DNA of 64,000 nucleotides from Nocardioidaceae bacterium (lineage in GTDB: Bacteria; Actinomycetota; Actinomycetes; Propionibacteriales; Nocardioidaceae): contig JAUJOD010000004.1 of assembly GCA_030447865.1 (NCBI GenBank), positions 62,001 through 126,000 of the forward strand. Reading direction: 5' to 3'. A program made the position numbers and the translations under genes. This document shows positions 1 to 9,241 of the stretch, one piece after another. Position 1 is the first letter of the stretch; each line of letters begins with the position of its first letter. The notes under the pieces are model-generated. The model was not told the origin of the DNA, did no database searches, and saw only the letters and a list, made by a program, of their open reading frames with translations.

Positions 1-285
1 CCGGGCCGAGTTGCCGAGAACCGAGCGCACCACGTCGATCGGCTGGCCGACCAGGGCAGCCTGGTGAGAAGGTGGCGGGTGCCCGGGACGACCAGCAATT
101 GGGGTTTGTGGGCTGCTGAGGACGCCACGTCGCTGCACCACGCGTTGGCCGGGTTGCCACTGTTCCCGTGGCTGCGCATCACCGTGCACGCGCTCGCGAA
201 ACACGACCTCGATCCGGGGCCGCCCACACGGGCCATGGTCGGCTCGGGACCCGGTCGGCGGGCTGAGACGTCGACCTGGCATGGG
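1..285. other. left-edge stretch with no supportable gene
   Basis: No reading frame here has recognisable motifs. It lies downstream of the ruined gamma-glutamyltransferase gene, which ends at the TAG at 286-288. A plus-strand frame runs across it and antisense to that gene, but I see no domain in it and treat it as a shadow. Confidence 0.4.
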
Positions 286-1137
286 CTACCGAGCGGCGGC
301 GTAGGCCTGTCGGCCGCGAGGGCCGGCGGCGGCGCGCAGGAACCCCCGCTCGCCTCCGGCCGCCACGATGCATACCTTGCTGCCGAGCGATTGCGGCGCG
401 ACGACCTGCACAGTGTGACCGCGGGCCTGCAGGTCGACGACTGCGGCGTCGTCATCCTCCGCCTCGACGACCACGAGACCGGGCCGGCTGGCCCGCGGCG
501 TGAACGACGAGGGGAAGTGGTTGGCGTGGAAGGCGGTGGCCTCCGTCGCCCGCTGAAGGTCCAGACCGAACTCGATGACCCCGAGGAACGTCTCCAGCGT
601 CCGCTGGTCCTGCCGGTCGCCGCTGGGGTTCCGAAGGCGAGATACGGTTCACCGTCCCGCAGCACCACCGTCGGGCTCAGCGTGGTGCGCGGACGCTTGC
701 GAGGCGCCAGGGAGTTGGGATGGCGTCCACCAGCCACATCGTCTGCGCGCGCGTGCCGAGCTGGAAACCGAGGCCGGGTGTGACGTGCGAGCTTTTGAGC
801 CAGCCCCCGCTCGGCACGGCGGACGCCAGGTTGCCGTGGCGGTCCACGACCGTGATGGTTGGTGCAGGTGTCGCCGGGTCGGGCCGTCGCCGCCAGCGCG
901 ACGCTCGGGAGCCCGCTCTGCAACTCGACCATCCAGGTCTCGCCATCGTCGGCCGGGTCCGGCGGCGCCGGCCCGGGCATCCAGGGTGACCCGCCATCCG
1001 CCGAGCCCGGCCGCGGGCCGATCAGTGCCCGGCGTTGCTCCCTGCTCGAGAACCCGCATCCCGGGCACGGTGGCCAACCACTGGGTCGACGCGACCGCAC
1101 CGAACGTACCGGCGAGCTCCGGCCGGCTGACGGTCAC
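286..1137 (-). pseudogene. gamma-glutamyltransferase-family (Ntn hydrolase) gene, internally deleted and frameshifted
   Basis: The N-terminus (GTG at 1137) reads GAVASTQWLATVPGMRVLEQG, the usual start of the GGT family. The C-terminal half reappears in other frames with ITVVDRHGNLASAVPSGGWL, NSLAPRKRPRTTLSPT and YLAFGTPGGD, ending at the TAG at 286. Family members are about 550-600 residues; about 280 codons remain, so some 300 residues are missing in the middle, and at least two further frame changes are needed. The GTG start overlaps the TGA of the TrpB-like gene (GTGA), so it was the last gene of the SARP-TrpB2-GGT operon. Relatives in lincomycin/PBD clusters (LmbA type) act in alkylproline formation; that role here is inference from the neighbours. 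It cannot make an active enzyme as read. Confidence 0.75.
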
Positions 1138-2462
1138 GTTACCCTCCCGAGCACCGGCTGCCCAGGCAGGTGGGCCAGCGCCGCCTCGATCTGGTGGTCG
1201 GTGGCCTCGGCGTCGACCATGGTGCCGTCCATATAGGACTCGTAGGCGGCCATGTCGAGCAGCCCGTGCCCGCTGACGCCCACGAGGATCACCGGCCGGG
1301 ATCCGGAGCGTTCGGCCCGCCGCGCCTCGATGGTCGCGCCATGGATCGCGTAGGCACTCTCCGGGGCCGGCAGTATTCCCTCGCTCTTGGCGAACGCGAG
1401 GGAAGTGGCGAATACTTCGCGCTGTCCACAGGCCAATGCGTAAATGAGCTTGCGGTCGTACAGCGCGCTGATCAGCTTGGCGGTGGCATGATACCGGAGG
1501 CCGCCCGCGTGGACCTCGGGCGGCACGAACCTGTGCCCCAGCGTGTACATCTTCTGCAACGGTGTCAGGCCAGACGCGTCGGTGAAGTCGTAGGCGTACG
1601 TTCCGCGCGTCAACTTCGGGCACGCGGCCGGCTCGACCGAGACGCACCTCACCCGATCGTCGTCGCGCACCACGAACTCCAAGAACGGCAGCGCCAGACC
1701 GCCGAAATTGCTGCCACCACCGATGGCGCCGATGACGACGTCGGCCGAACAACCCACCTCGGCCAACTGTTCGCGGGCCTCCAAGCCGATGACGGTCTGG
1801 TGCAGGAGCGCATACGTTTCCCCGCTACCAGTGCAGAACCGGGTCTCCGGCTCCTGCGCGTCGGCGAACGCCTCAGCGAGCGCGACCGCGAGGCTGCCCG
1901 GATTCGTGTCGCCGCCTGCCCGACGGCCGGGGTCGGTGTGCCCGCTCGGGCTCGGCACCACCGTGGCGCCCAGCATCTCCATGATGGTCTTCCGGTACGG
2001 CTTCGCGAGCAAGCTGGACCGCACCATGTAGACCGTGCAGTCCAGGCCGAACATCGAACAGGCGGCCGCCACAGCCGTGCCCCACTGTCCGGCGCCGGTA
2101 CCGACGGTCAGGCGCCGGACGCCGGCGCGCCGGTAGTAGTAGGCCTGCGCCACGGCCGTGTTCAGCTTATGGCTGCCGCTGAGGTTGCCACCCTCGTACT
2201 TGTAGAAGATGGGGCAACGGGTGCCCAACCAGTCCTCGAACGCCCGGGCCCGTCGCAGCGGGGTCGGGCGCCACTGCCGGTAGCGTTCGATCACCCCGGC
2301 CGGAATGGCCACCCGGCGCTCGCGGCTCATCTCCTGGCGAACCAGTGCAAGCGGCACCTGGGGCCGGATGCTCGAGCCCTCGCGTGACCGCGCCGGAAGG
2401 TCGGGTGGAAGCTCGAAGTCGAGGTCGGCGAGGATGTTGTACCAGTACTCGGGAACGGACAC
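1134..2462 (-). CDS. TrpB2-like PLP-dependent tryptophan synthase beta-chain homologue
   Basis: This is a 442-residue fold-type II PLP enzyme. The start is GTG at 2462, one base after the SARP stop (TGA-C-GTG), and matches the TrpB2 N-terminus (EYWYNILADLDFELPP). Signatures seen: RPTPLRRA (65-72), the PLP lysine in GGNLSGSHKLN (Lys99), and the phosphate-binding glycine loop GAIGGGSNFGG. TrpB2 enzymes condense indole with serine independently of TrpA. No TrpA or other trp gene lies nearby, and the gene is coupled to a SARP regulator and a GGT-like gene, so a role in a specialised metabolite (making a modified amino acid) is more likely than primary tryptophan supply; that is inference. A longer upstream start exists in frame but would overlap the SARP gene by about 100 bases. 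Confidence 0.85.
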   Translation of the reverse strand: MSVPEYWYNILADLDFELPPDLPARSREGSSIRPQVPLALVRQEMSRERRVAIPAGVIERYRQWRPTPLRRARAFEDWLGTRCPIFYKYEGGNLSGSHKLNTAVAQAYYYRRAGVRRLTVGTGAGQWGTAVAAACSMFGLDCTVYMVRSSLLAKPYRKTIMEMLGATVVPSPSGHTDPGRRAGGDTNPGSLAVALAEAFADAQEPETRFCTGSGETYALLHQTVIGLEAREQLAEVGCSADVVIGAIGGGSNFGGLALPFLEFVVRDDDRVRCVSVEPAACPKLTRGTYAYDFTDASGLTPLQKMYTLGHRFVPPEVHAGGLRYHATAKLISALYDRKLIYALACGQREVFATSLAFAKSEGILPAPESAYAIHGATIEARRAERSGSRPVILVGVSGHGLLDMAAYESYMDGTMVDAEATDHQIEAALAHLPGQPVLGRVT

Positions 2463-2463
2463 G

Positions 2464-4287
2464 TCAGCTTGCTCTGACCTGCCTGCTCCCGTCGGCCAGG
2501 CGTTCACGGGCATAGGCGTGAAGCACGACAGGCATGCGATACGTCGGCACGCCGCTGACCGGTCCGCCACAGCTGAGCAGGCCCTCGTGGATGAGCCGCT
2601 CGAGTTGACGGTCGGCCGTCGGCACCGGGAGCCGCAGCGCTTCGCCCACGTTGGCCGCCGTGATCAGCTCAGACGGACAGAGACCGCATGCCCAGAACGA
2701 CCGCCGGCTTTGGGCATCCAGGCTCGCGTAGCAGGTGTCGAAGAGCTGACGCAGTGACATCCCGTCCACCGACAGTTCGTCGAGCACGCGATCGTGGTCG
2801 CGCAGGCGGCTCGCCAGAAACCGAAGCGGATGGTGCGACAGCGCCGCGAGCCGGGCTCCGGCGATGCGAATGGCACTGGGAAGGCGACCACATCCCTCCA
2901 CAATGGACGCTGCTGCCTCCGGCTCACGTTCGACCCGGTCCGGGCCGATGAGTCGCGCTAGCATCTCCAACGCATCCGGTCGCGGGAGCGCCTCTAGCCG
3001 CAGATGAAGATCGGCCGCGACGCCGGTCAGCCATCGCCGACTGGTGACGATCAGCATGCTCTGCCCGAGGCCGGGCACGAGCGGCGTGACCTGCTCGGCA
3101 TTGGCGGCGTCATCCAGCATGATGAGCATTCGCCGCTCGACCAGGATCGAGCGGTACAGCGCGACGCGGTGCTCGAGACTGACAGGGATCGCGTCGGTCG
3201 ACAGACCCACGGCGGTCAGCACGTCGCCGAGCGCGGCGCCGGGGTCCTTCGGCTGTGCCGTCGATCCCCGTAGGTCGATCAATACCTCGCCGTCCGGGCA
3301 GGCCTGACGCATGTTCGTCCCGGCGGCCACCGCCGTGGCGGTCTTGCCCACACCCGGCGATCCGCTGACGAGGACGATCTGCACGTGGTCAAGAGCCCCT
3401 TCGGCCGCGCGTTCGGCCAGCGTCTGTATCCGAGTCAGTTCGGTGCGGCGTCCGACGAAGTCCGGCACGGCGGCCGGTAGCTGATGGAGCGCGAACACAG
3501 CCCGCGTCGTCGTCGCCCCAACGAAACTGGGAACGCCGAGCACCTCGGCGCCCTCCAGGACCGCCGCGTGGACACGCCGCAGGGCTGGTCCCGGTTCCAC
3601 ACCGAGCTCCGTCACCAGCAAGGTGCGGGCCCGCGCGAAGGCCGTCAGCGCATCGCAGGTGCGACCCACGGCATGGAGCACGCTCATGAGTGAGCACCAG
3701 AGCCCTTCGTCGAAGGGTCGCTCGCCGATGAGCTCCTGCAACGTCGAGACGAGCTCCGCCCGTTCACCGAGCGCGAGCCGCGTGTTGATCAGATCGCCCT
3801 GCACCTGCCAGCGGTGTTCCTCGAGCGCGGTGGTCTTGGCGCGCATGGCGGAGCCCAGCTCCAACTCGGCCAGCGGCGCTCCCCGCCACAGGTCGAGCGC
3901 GCTGGCCAGCAACGTCGCGGCGCTGCTGAGCGCGCCGGAGCCAAGGGCGTGGCGTCCGTTGGCGGCCTGCGTGGTGAATCGCTGCAGGTCCAGCTGTTCG
4001 GGCTCGACCCGGAGCCGGTATCCCCCGGGATGGCTCTCCAGCCGGTTGCGGTCAGACGGGTTTTGGCACATCGACCGCAACTGGAACACGTAGGTCCGGA
4101 CATTTTCGATCGCGGAGCGCGGCGGCTCATCGGGCCAGATGCCATCGATGATTCTCTCAAGCGGAACCACCCGATCCGCGTGCAGGAGCAGAACGCCAAG
4201 AAGCGCGCGAAGGCGCTTGGCCTTGAGGTCCACCGGCTGGCCTCCATCCGCGGTGACCTCCAGCGGCCCCAGAATGTAGTACTTCAT
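2464..4287 (-). CDS. SARP-family transcriptional regulator (OmpR-type HTH + BTAD + NB-ARC ATPase)
   Basis: The 607-residue protein has the AfsR/DnrI layout. An N-terminal winged helix (about 1-95: YILGPLEVTADG, LKAKRLRALLGVLLLHA) is followed by a bacterial transcriptional activation domain (about 100-245, ending ELGVEPGPALRRVHAAVL). A P-loop NTPase comes next, with Walker A GSPGVGKT near residue 310 and a Walker B-like MLIMLDDA. The C-terminus lacks the long TPR array of full-length AfsR. SARPs bind direct heptamer repeats near the -35 of antibiotic-cluster promoters. The gene is first in a tight operon with the TrpB2-like and GGT-like genes and divergent from a ruined LuxR regulator, so it is the likely pathway-specific activator of this locus. 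Confidence 0.88.
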   Translation of the reverse strand: MKYYILGPLEVTADGGQPVDLKAKRLRALLGVLLLHADRVVPLERIIDGIWPDEPPRSAIENVRTYVFQLRSMCQNPSDRNRLESHPGGYRLRVEPEQLDLQRFTTQAANGRHALGSGALSSAATLLASALDLWRGAPLAELELGSAMRAKTTALEEHRWQVQGDLINTRLALGERAELVSTLQELIGERPFDEGLWCSLMSVLHAVGRTCDALTAFARARTLLVTELGVEPGPALRRVHAAVLEGAEVLGVPSFVGATTTRAVFALHQLPAAVPDFVGRRTELTRIQTLAERAAEGALDHVQIVLVSGSPGVGKTATAVAAGTNMRQACPDGEVLIDLRGSTAQPKDPGAALGDVLTAVGLSTDAIPVSLEHRVALYRSILVERRMLIMLDDAANAEQVTPLVPGLGQSMLIVTSRRWLTGVAADLHLRLEALPRPDALEMLARLIGPDRVEREPEAAASIVEGCGRLPSAIRIAGARLAALSHHPLRFLASRLRDHDRVLDELSVDGMSLRQLFDTCYASLDAQSRRSFWACGLCPSELITAANVGEALRLPVPTADRQLERLIHEGLLSCGGPVSGVPTYRMPVVLHAYARERLADGSRQVRAS

Positions 4288-4881
4288 AGAAGTACCTGGT
4301 CGACCCGTTCACGCGTTACGCTGAAGTCGAGGTCAGCCTCGGATCCGGTGAGGCCGCTCTCCTCTCGGCCGGCGGCGTGTGCCTCGGCGGAGGCCACACT
4401 GGCCCGGCTTTCACCATGGCGCACGGCGATGATCTCCAGCGGCCAACACCGCCTCGTTCCGCCGTCCATCTCGGGAGCCCGGACCATAACCGGATCCTGC
4501 CGGTCAGCCCTACAGCCGACATACTTCTTCAACTCGCGCCCCCCCACGTGAGCGGTACATTCCCACGACTAAGCCACGACTCAGCCCTCCCCTGGGTGAG
4601 CGGTAGGCTACGCGAGTCGTCGAAACGCGTTGCACCGCGCGCAGGAGGCCGACAGCATGACCCGCGACCTGCCCGGCCATGAACATGAAGGCTCGAGCCG
4701 AGCATGCCTCGCCGCCCTCATACAACGGGCCCGCCATGAGCCACTCCTGGTCATGCGGTTGACACTGCTCGTGATGGCCGCCAGGCCACCGACGATGAGG
4801 CCCCCGCACGGCCCGGATAGCGGCCAGCGGACATCACCGGCAGTCGCGATCGGCCACAGGCACCGGCGGGGGAGGGCACAG
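4288..4881. promoter_or_regulatory. divergent intergenic region between SARP and LuxR-type regulator genes
   Basis: About 590 bases separate two divergent regulator genes. Frames crossing it show no domain. The LuxR-type gene is preceded by a purine-rich GGGGGAGG about six bases before its ATG. I could not identify convincing SARP heptamer repeats or a promoter by eye. Confidence 0.35.
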
Positions 4882-5574
4882 ATGACAAACGCGGTACCCG
4901 AGATGGTCAACGTTCTCGTGGCCGATCGCCAGCCTTGCCTGCGAAGGACTGGTCGCCGTCTCGACCGGGAGCCGGACATCAACGTCTTCGGAGCCGTGCA
5001 CACCGGCGTGGATCTCACGGACGCAGCCGACCGGAGCTGGCGATGGTCGCCGTCATTGGCCATGAGCCGCCGGTCCTCGACGGCGTGCAGATCGCGCGTG
5101 AGCTGCGCGGCCGGGTAGCGCCGGTTCTTCTCCTCGACGAGTACGGCGATCGCACGGTCGATGTGGTGCTCGGCGACGGCGGAGGCGCCATCCTCGACAA
5201 GGAGTACTCGGCCCAGTTGTTGGCCGGCGCCATCCGCAGTGTCGTCCACGACGCGACCGTGATCGTCCGCCCGGCCACGACCCAACCACTCACGGCCGCC
5301 ATGGCGCCGCAGCGCCCGACGCCCACGCCAGACGTCACCCTCGGTCTGTCCAAGCGCGAGGTGGAGGTGCTCCGACACGTCGCCCATGACCTGGCCAAAC
5401 CGGGAGATCGCCGAGGAGCTCATGGTGAGCACGGCCACGGTCAAGTCGCACGTCTATAACGCCTGCAGCAAGCTCGGCCTACGAGACCGGACTGGTCAGC
5501 CCGATCGCGCCGCCGCCACCCCGATCGGCCCGCACCCGCGGCCCACGACCACGCCGGCTCGACAACCTCGGTGA
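4882..5574 (+). pseudogene. LuxR/NarL-type response regulator, frameshifted, with degenerate receiver
   Basis: From ATG 4882 the first frame reads a receiver start (NVLVADRQPCLRR). Near 5035 it must change frame to continue (AMVAVIGHEPPVLDGVQIARELR), and near 5395 it changes back into the recognition half of the HTH (NREIAEELMVSTATVKSHV). LuxR_C_like signatures are clear on both sides (LSKREVEVLRHVAHDLAK). At the phosphoacceptor position the usual LMDV is replaced by VIGHE, so even the ancestor may have been a phosphorylation-independent regulator. Two frame changes make it a probable pseudogene unless they are sequencing errors. It faces away from the SARP gene and probably belonged to the same cluster. 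Confidence 0.7.
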
Positions 5575-5697
5575 GGTAGCCCCGTCCCCCGCCCAACGAC
5601 GCCGATGCGGCCGACGTATTGCCCGCGTTTCAACGGTGTTGAGCGTAAACCCGCAGCGAGCGGCCACGTCAGCGGCGTTCCCACGACGGTGGATGAC

Positions 5698-6510
5698 ATG
5701 TCGGCCAACCTGACACGACTGGTGCTCACCGATCTCCGAACGGGCGGTCGGTGGGACTTCGGCGGATTCACCTACGGCCTGGAGCCACTCACCCGGCCAC
5801 CGGCGCAGACGCTGGACGACGCGCCGGACGACCGCGTCGCGCCGGGACATCGCGCGGTGTGCCGGCGAATCCAAACGATCACCGAATGCGGGGTGCCGCC
5901 GGCATTCCGTCGAGGGCTACGGGGCCGAGGAGTGCCTGTACCGGTTCCGCTGGATCACCGGTCACCAGGTCAACTTCGTGTTGTGGCGGCTCCTCGGCCA
6001 GCTCCTGAACTACCTCTCCCACAGCCGGCGCTCGCCGGAATCCGTGGCGGCGCGGGTCCGCGACTACATCACCGGATGCTGCGCGATGCTGCTGTACACC
6101 GGATCCTGCCCGCCGAGCGTCTACGCCAACGTGATCCGGCCCAGCGTGCGCCTGCACCATCCGGCGTTCAGCGGCAGCTGGGCACCGGACTACCGGCCGG
6201 TCCGGGGCCTGTTCCGTTCGCGCCCGTCCGCGTTCGCCCATTCGGCCCAGGTGGTCCACGCGCTGCGGCTGAAGGCTGATCCACGCCGGCATCGCGGCGA
6301 AAGTCGTACCGGACGGCGTGTCGCTGCTCCAGGAGTCCAGCGTCCGACGCCAGGACATGCGTCTGCTGCAGGTCTCTACGACAGCTACTTCATAACCCCC
6401 GAGGCCCGGCGTCGCGTCGGGAGGTGGTGGCTCAGTTGCTTCGACGCCTCTTGGCCATCGCCCAGGACGCCGCAGTGAACGGAATGACGTGCTCGCTCCA
6501 CGGCTCCGCG
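5698..6510 (+). pseudogene. probable L-tyrosine 3-hydroxylase-like (LmbB2 type) gene, frameshifted
   Basis: Conceptual splicing of three frames gives a protein of about 270 residues: an N-terminal part with WDFGGFTYGLEPL and HRAVCRRIQTITECGVP, a frame change near 5912, then GAEECLYRFRWITGHQVNF, LLYTGSCPPSVYANVIRP and HHPAFSGSWAPDYRPVRGL. Further changes follow near 6270 and 6360, with remnants LIHAGIAAKVVPDG and LYDSYFITPEARR. I recall this pattern from heme-dependent tyrosine hydroxylases of lincosamide/PBD/hormaomycin pathways, which make L-DOPA from tyrosine; the match is from memory and needs a search. The VOC gene at 13290 would be the next enzyme in that pathway, which supports the call. 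The exact end is uncertain because the last frame runs on without a clear stop near 6478-6510. Confidence 0.5.
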
Positions 6511-6722
6511 CCCACTCCGGACCGCGGAGGTCGTGCAGTGCGTGGAGGACTTCGGGCCTCATCCTCACCCTCGTCGCGACGACAGCGTCCGGGCTCACCG
6601 AGGCGGTGGCTGCGGCGCCTACGCGGGCGTCGTCGGCGTTCGGCGGCTGAGCCACGTCGGCGCTTGGTCGGCCTCAGCCAGGTCGGCCGCCGAGTCGGCG
6701 TCGAACCGGTGCGCGAACCCGT

Positions 6723-7742
6723 CTATGCCTCCTCGCCCGGGTCATTCTCCTGGGAGAACCCGCGCCGGCGAAGGACGTCGTAGAGTCGTCGACCGGTTGA
6801 CGGCGGGCTGAAGAAGAAGCGGGTACCTTCCCGCCGGTTGAGCAGCCCGTGCACGACCAGGTCCTCGGCCGTCCGGCCCCAGTACCGGGGACCGAGCACG
6901 AGAAGAACGCGCATGTACTCCGAGAAGCTCTGCGGCTCGCCGAACCAGTGGTTGACGGAGATCGACGGCGTGCAGGCCCGGATGTCGTGCCAGCAGCCGC
7001 GGGGTATCAGCAGCACGTCACCCGGGCCGACGACCGAGCTGTAGAAGGTCGCCTTCCACAGTCGCGGGAATCTGGCCGCGTCCGGTGCGGCCAGGTCAAC
7101 CTGACTGTTCACGATGTTGTCCGTGAAGGGGTAGGCCGCCCTGGTGTCCCTCCACCGCAGGAGCGTCACGCTCTTCTGGCCCCAGACCTGGCAGAAGAGG
7201 TTGTCCTTCAGGTCCGAATGGAGCATGGACCGAGTACCCGCCGATCCGATCCAGACACGCGTCTCGCCGTCATCGAGCCCGGTCAGCGTGGTGAAGTCGT
7301 AGTCGGCACGGTCGAATATCTCGTGGGCCCTCTTGTACGCCAGATAGCAAGGTGCCGACGCGGACGCCGTCAACATCTTGTCGATGAAGTCGCCGAACGT
7401 CAGGGTTCGCTCGTACTCTTTCTGATCCTTCGGGTAGAGGACTCCGTCGCCCGGCAGGTCGACCAGGGCGGTCACCTCCCTGGAGGCGTACGCCCTCCGG
7501 AGGTTGTCCGGTGTCCACACGCTGAGCGCGGGCCAGACGTCGCAGAGCCCGCTGAACAGCATCGGTCCGGACCGGCCCGCGATGGCGCGCTGCAGGTCCC
7601 GCGGCGAGGCGCCATTCATCCGGGGAATCGGCCGGACGTCGAGACAAGCGTCGAACATCTCGCGCGCCGGGCTCTCCATGGGCCGTCCGGCCATGGGGTC
7701 GATGCGCGCGGTGGGAGGTGCGACGGGGCGGCGCGTGGTCAT
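6723..7742 (-). CDS. cupin_8/JmjC-like Fe(II)/2-oxoglutarate oxygenase
   Basis: This is a 339-residue protein whose ATG at 7742 overlaps the sulfotransferase TGA (ATGA). That selects this start over an upstream in-frame one that would cut into the sulfotransferase. The double-stranded beta-helix signature is present: HSD at 175-177 for the HxD iron ligands, and the second histidine in IPRGCWHDI (His252), which follows the family pattern GDVLLIPRGCWHxV. Cupin_8 members hydroxylate amino-acid side chains of proteins, free amino acids or carrier-bound substrates. Translational coupling to a sulfotransferase with a carrier protein upstream suggests that hydroxylation is followed by sulfation of the new hydroxyl, perhaps on a carrier-bound intermediate; this is inference. 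Confidence 0.8.
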   Translation of the reverse strand: MTTRRPVAPPTARIDPMAGRPMESPAREMFDACLDVRPIPRMNGASPRDLQRAIAGRSGPMLFSGLCDVWPALSVWTPDNLRRAYASREVTALVDLPGDGVLYPKDQKEYERTLTFGDFIDKMLTASASAPCYLAYKRAHEIFDRADYDFTTLTGLDDGETRVWIGSAGTRSMLHSDLKDNLFCQVWGQKSVTLLRWRDTRAAYPFTDNIVNSQVDLAAPDAARFPRLWKATFYSSVVGPGDVLLIPRGCWHDIRACTPSISVNHWFGEPQSFSEYMRVLLVLGPRYWGRTAEDLVVHGLLNRREGTRFFFSPPSTGRRLYDVLRRRGFSQENDPGEEA

Positions 7743-8656
7743 CGGGCCTGATCCTCCAAGACCGTCGTGGCCGGGCGCGGGTCGCTCGCCCGGGTCAGTG
7801 ATCGCCAGCGGGCCAGATAGCCCCCGCAGCGCCGTTCGATCCGCTGCACCTGAGCGGCCGGCAGCGTCCGCCGGTGGTAGCCGACGCGCGACGTGTTCAC
7901 CGGTTGTCCCCACAGGTCCGACCGCCAGGCACTCTCAGCCGTGCGGCTGCCTCGCAGATAGTCGAACTCGACGCCGTGCCATTCCTCGGTAGGATCGAAC
8001 TCGAGGTCGAGCCCCGACGCAGCGCGCAGGCGATCGATCGACAATCGTGGACTCGTCACCAGGGCTTCGTAGGACACGAGGTGCCAGGTCGACAACACGG
8101 TTTCGTCGTAGTAGCTGAGGAACCGGTCGGCCAGCGCGTCAACGACAGCGCCGCTGTGCCAGATCTCCTCCTCGTCGCTGTCCCCGGCGACGGTGCCGGG
8201 GGCCAGCATGGTGGGTGGGTACCCCATCCGGATCTCGCGGATGCTCGCCGACATCTGCAGCGCGATGACGTCGCACGCATCGCGCAGTATCGCGTAGCAC
8301 CGAGCCTCGGGGAGCACGGCCCGGATCGCAGCCGCCCGCAATGACAGCCCCGGGCTCTTCGTCACGACCGCCGCATTGCCGTGCCGGCCGGCCAGAGGCT
8401 CGAAGATCGACGAGACCGCGGCGCGAGCGACCTCCACGGCGGCGTCCGGGCTTGCGAAGTAGTACCGGGAATCGTCCTGCCAGGACGCCGTCACCTCGGT
8501 GTAGAAGTCCAGCAGCGAACAGAGAAAGGGGCACTCACCGAGCAACGGCGATGCCTCGGGCGCGGCCGAGAGCACCGCCTGCAGGAGCGTTGTGCCCGAT
8601 CGGGGAGCGCCGCCGATCAGGTGAAGCGTCGCCGCTCGGCCGAACCTGTCCATCAC
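7739..8656 (-). CDS. PAPS-dependent sulfotransferase-family protein
   Basis: The 305-residue protein has the sulfotransferase P-loop LIGGAPRSGTTLLQ (residues 14-26, 5'-phosphosulfate binding). The second PAPS-binding region is ILRDACDVIALQMSAS, matching the R...S pattern that grips the 3'-phosphate. It should transfer sulfate from PAPS to a hydroxyl or amine. It is followed with a 4-base overlap by the cupin oxygenase and preceded by the carrier protein, an arrangement typical of tailoring on a tethered or released natural product. The start is MMDRFG at 8656; the second ATG is equally possible. Confidence 0.82.
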   Translation of the reverse strand: MMDRFGRAATLHLIGGAPRSGTTLLQAVLSAAPEASPLLGECPFLCSLLDFYTEVTASWQDDSRYYFASPDAAVEVARAAVSSIFEPLAGRHGNAAVVTKSPGLSLRAAAIRAVLPEARCYAILRDACDVIALQMSASIREIRMGYPPTMLAPGTVAGDSDEEEIWHSGAVVDALADRFLSYYDETVLSTWHLVSYEALVTSPRLSIDRLRAASGLDLEFDPTEEWHGVEFDYLRGSRTAESAWRSDLWGQPVNTSRVGYHRRTLPAAQVQRIERRCGGYLARWRSLTRASDPRPATTVLEDQAR

Positions 8657-8749
8657 CGCATCGTCGCCGCCCCCCGTACAAGCTGAATACGCGCGTCGCC
8701 ACGTCGAGTTGCCCGCACGCGGCTGTGGATCTCCGGAGATGTGGACGCG

Positions 8750-9040
8750 TCACGCCGCGTCCGGCGGCGAGCGCTCGACGGACGATCGGACCATGCCGAC
8801 GATGTCGGCGACGGTGTCGAAGTCGGTCTCGAACATGGCAGCGTCCTCAAGCTCGACCCCCAGCTGCTCCTCCATACCCACGAACAGGCGGACGAGATCG
8901 AGCGAGGTGAGCTCCAGGCCACCCTCGGCCAGGGGCGTCGCGTTCGTGATGTTGATATCCGCGCTCGGGTGCTGATCCGACTCGAGCAACGCTGAAATCA
9001 TCGTGTGCAGGTCCCGATCGTTGATCACTGTGCGTCCCAT
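8750..9040 (-). CDS. acyl/peptidyl carrier protein
   Basis: A 96-residue four-helix carrier protein. The phosphopantetheine attachment site is Ser46 in GLELTSLDLVRLFVGMEE. The usual Asp before the Ser is Thr here, but the L-T-S-L-D context and the following VxxMEExxGVEL helix are standard. I start it at the ATG at 9040 (MGRTVIND) because the longer in-frame extension has no carrier similarity. It is the first gene of the ACP-sulfotransferase-cupin cluster. No ketosynthase or adenylation domain lies in this window, so its loading enzyme must be elsewhere or lost. Confidence 0.82.
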   Translation of the reverse strand: MGRTVINDRDLHTMISALLESDQHPSADINITNATPLAEGGLELTSLDLVRLFVGMEEQLGVELEDAAMFETDFDTVADIVGMVRSSVERSPPDAA

Positions 9041-9241
9041 CTCTGATGCCTCTGGCCCTCCGATGGCATGGACTACCTCAAGCCCGTCCAATACGCCTGG
9101 GCTACACCGCGTCTATCGCCCCACGTACATCGGCGCCTGGCGACCGCCCGGTGGAAAGCGTTGTACGGCACCTGTACCTTGCGGTGACACGGTACGCGGC
9201 GTTCCCCCTAGCTGCCGATCACGCCGAGAGGACTCGGGTAC

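Noticed and set aside
64-783. 239-codon plus-strand frame at the left edge
   Set aside because: Runs antisense to the GGT relic and has no recognisable domain.
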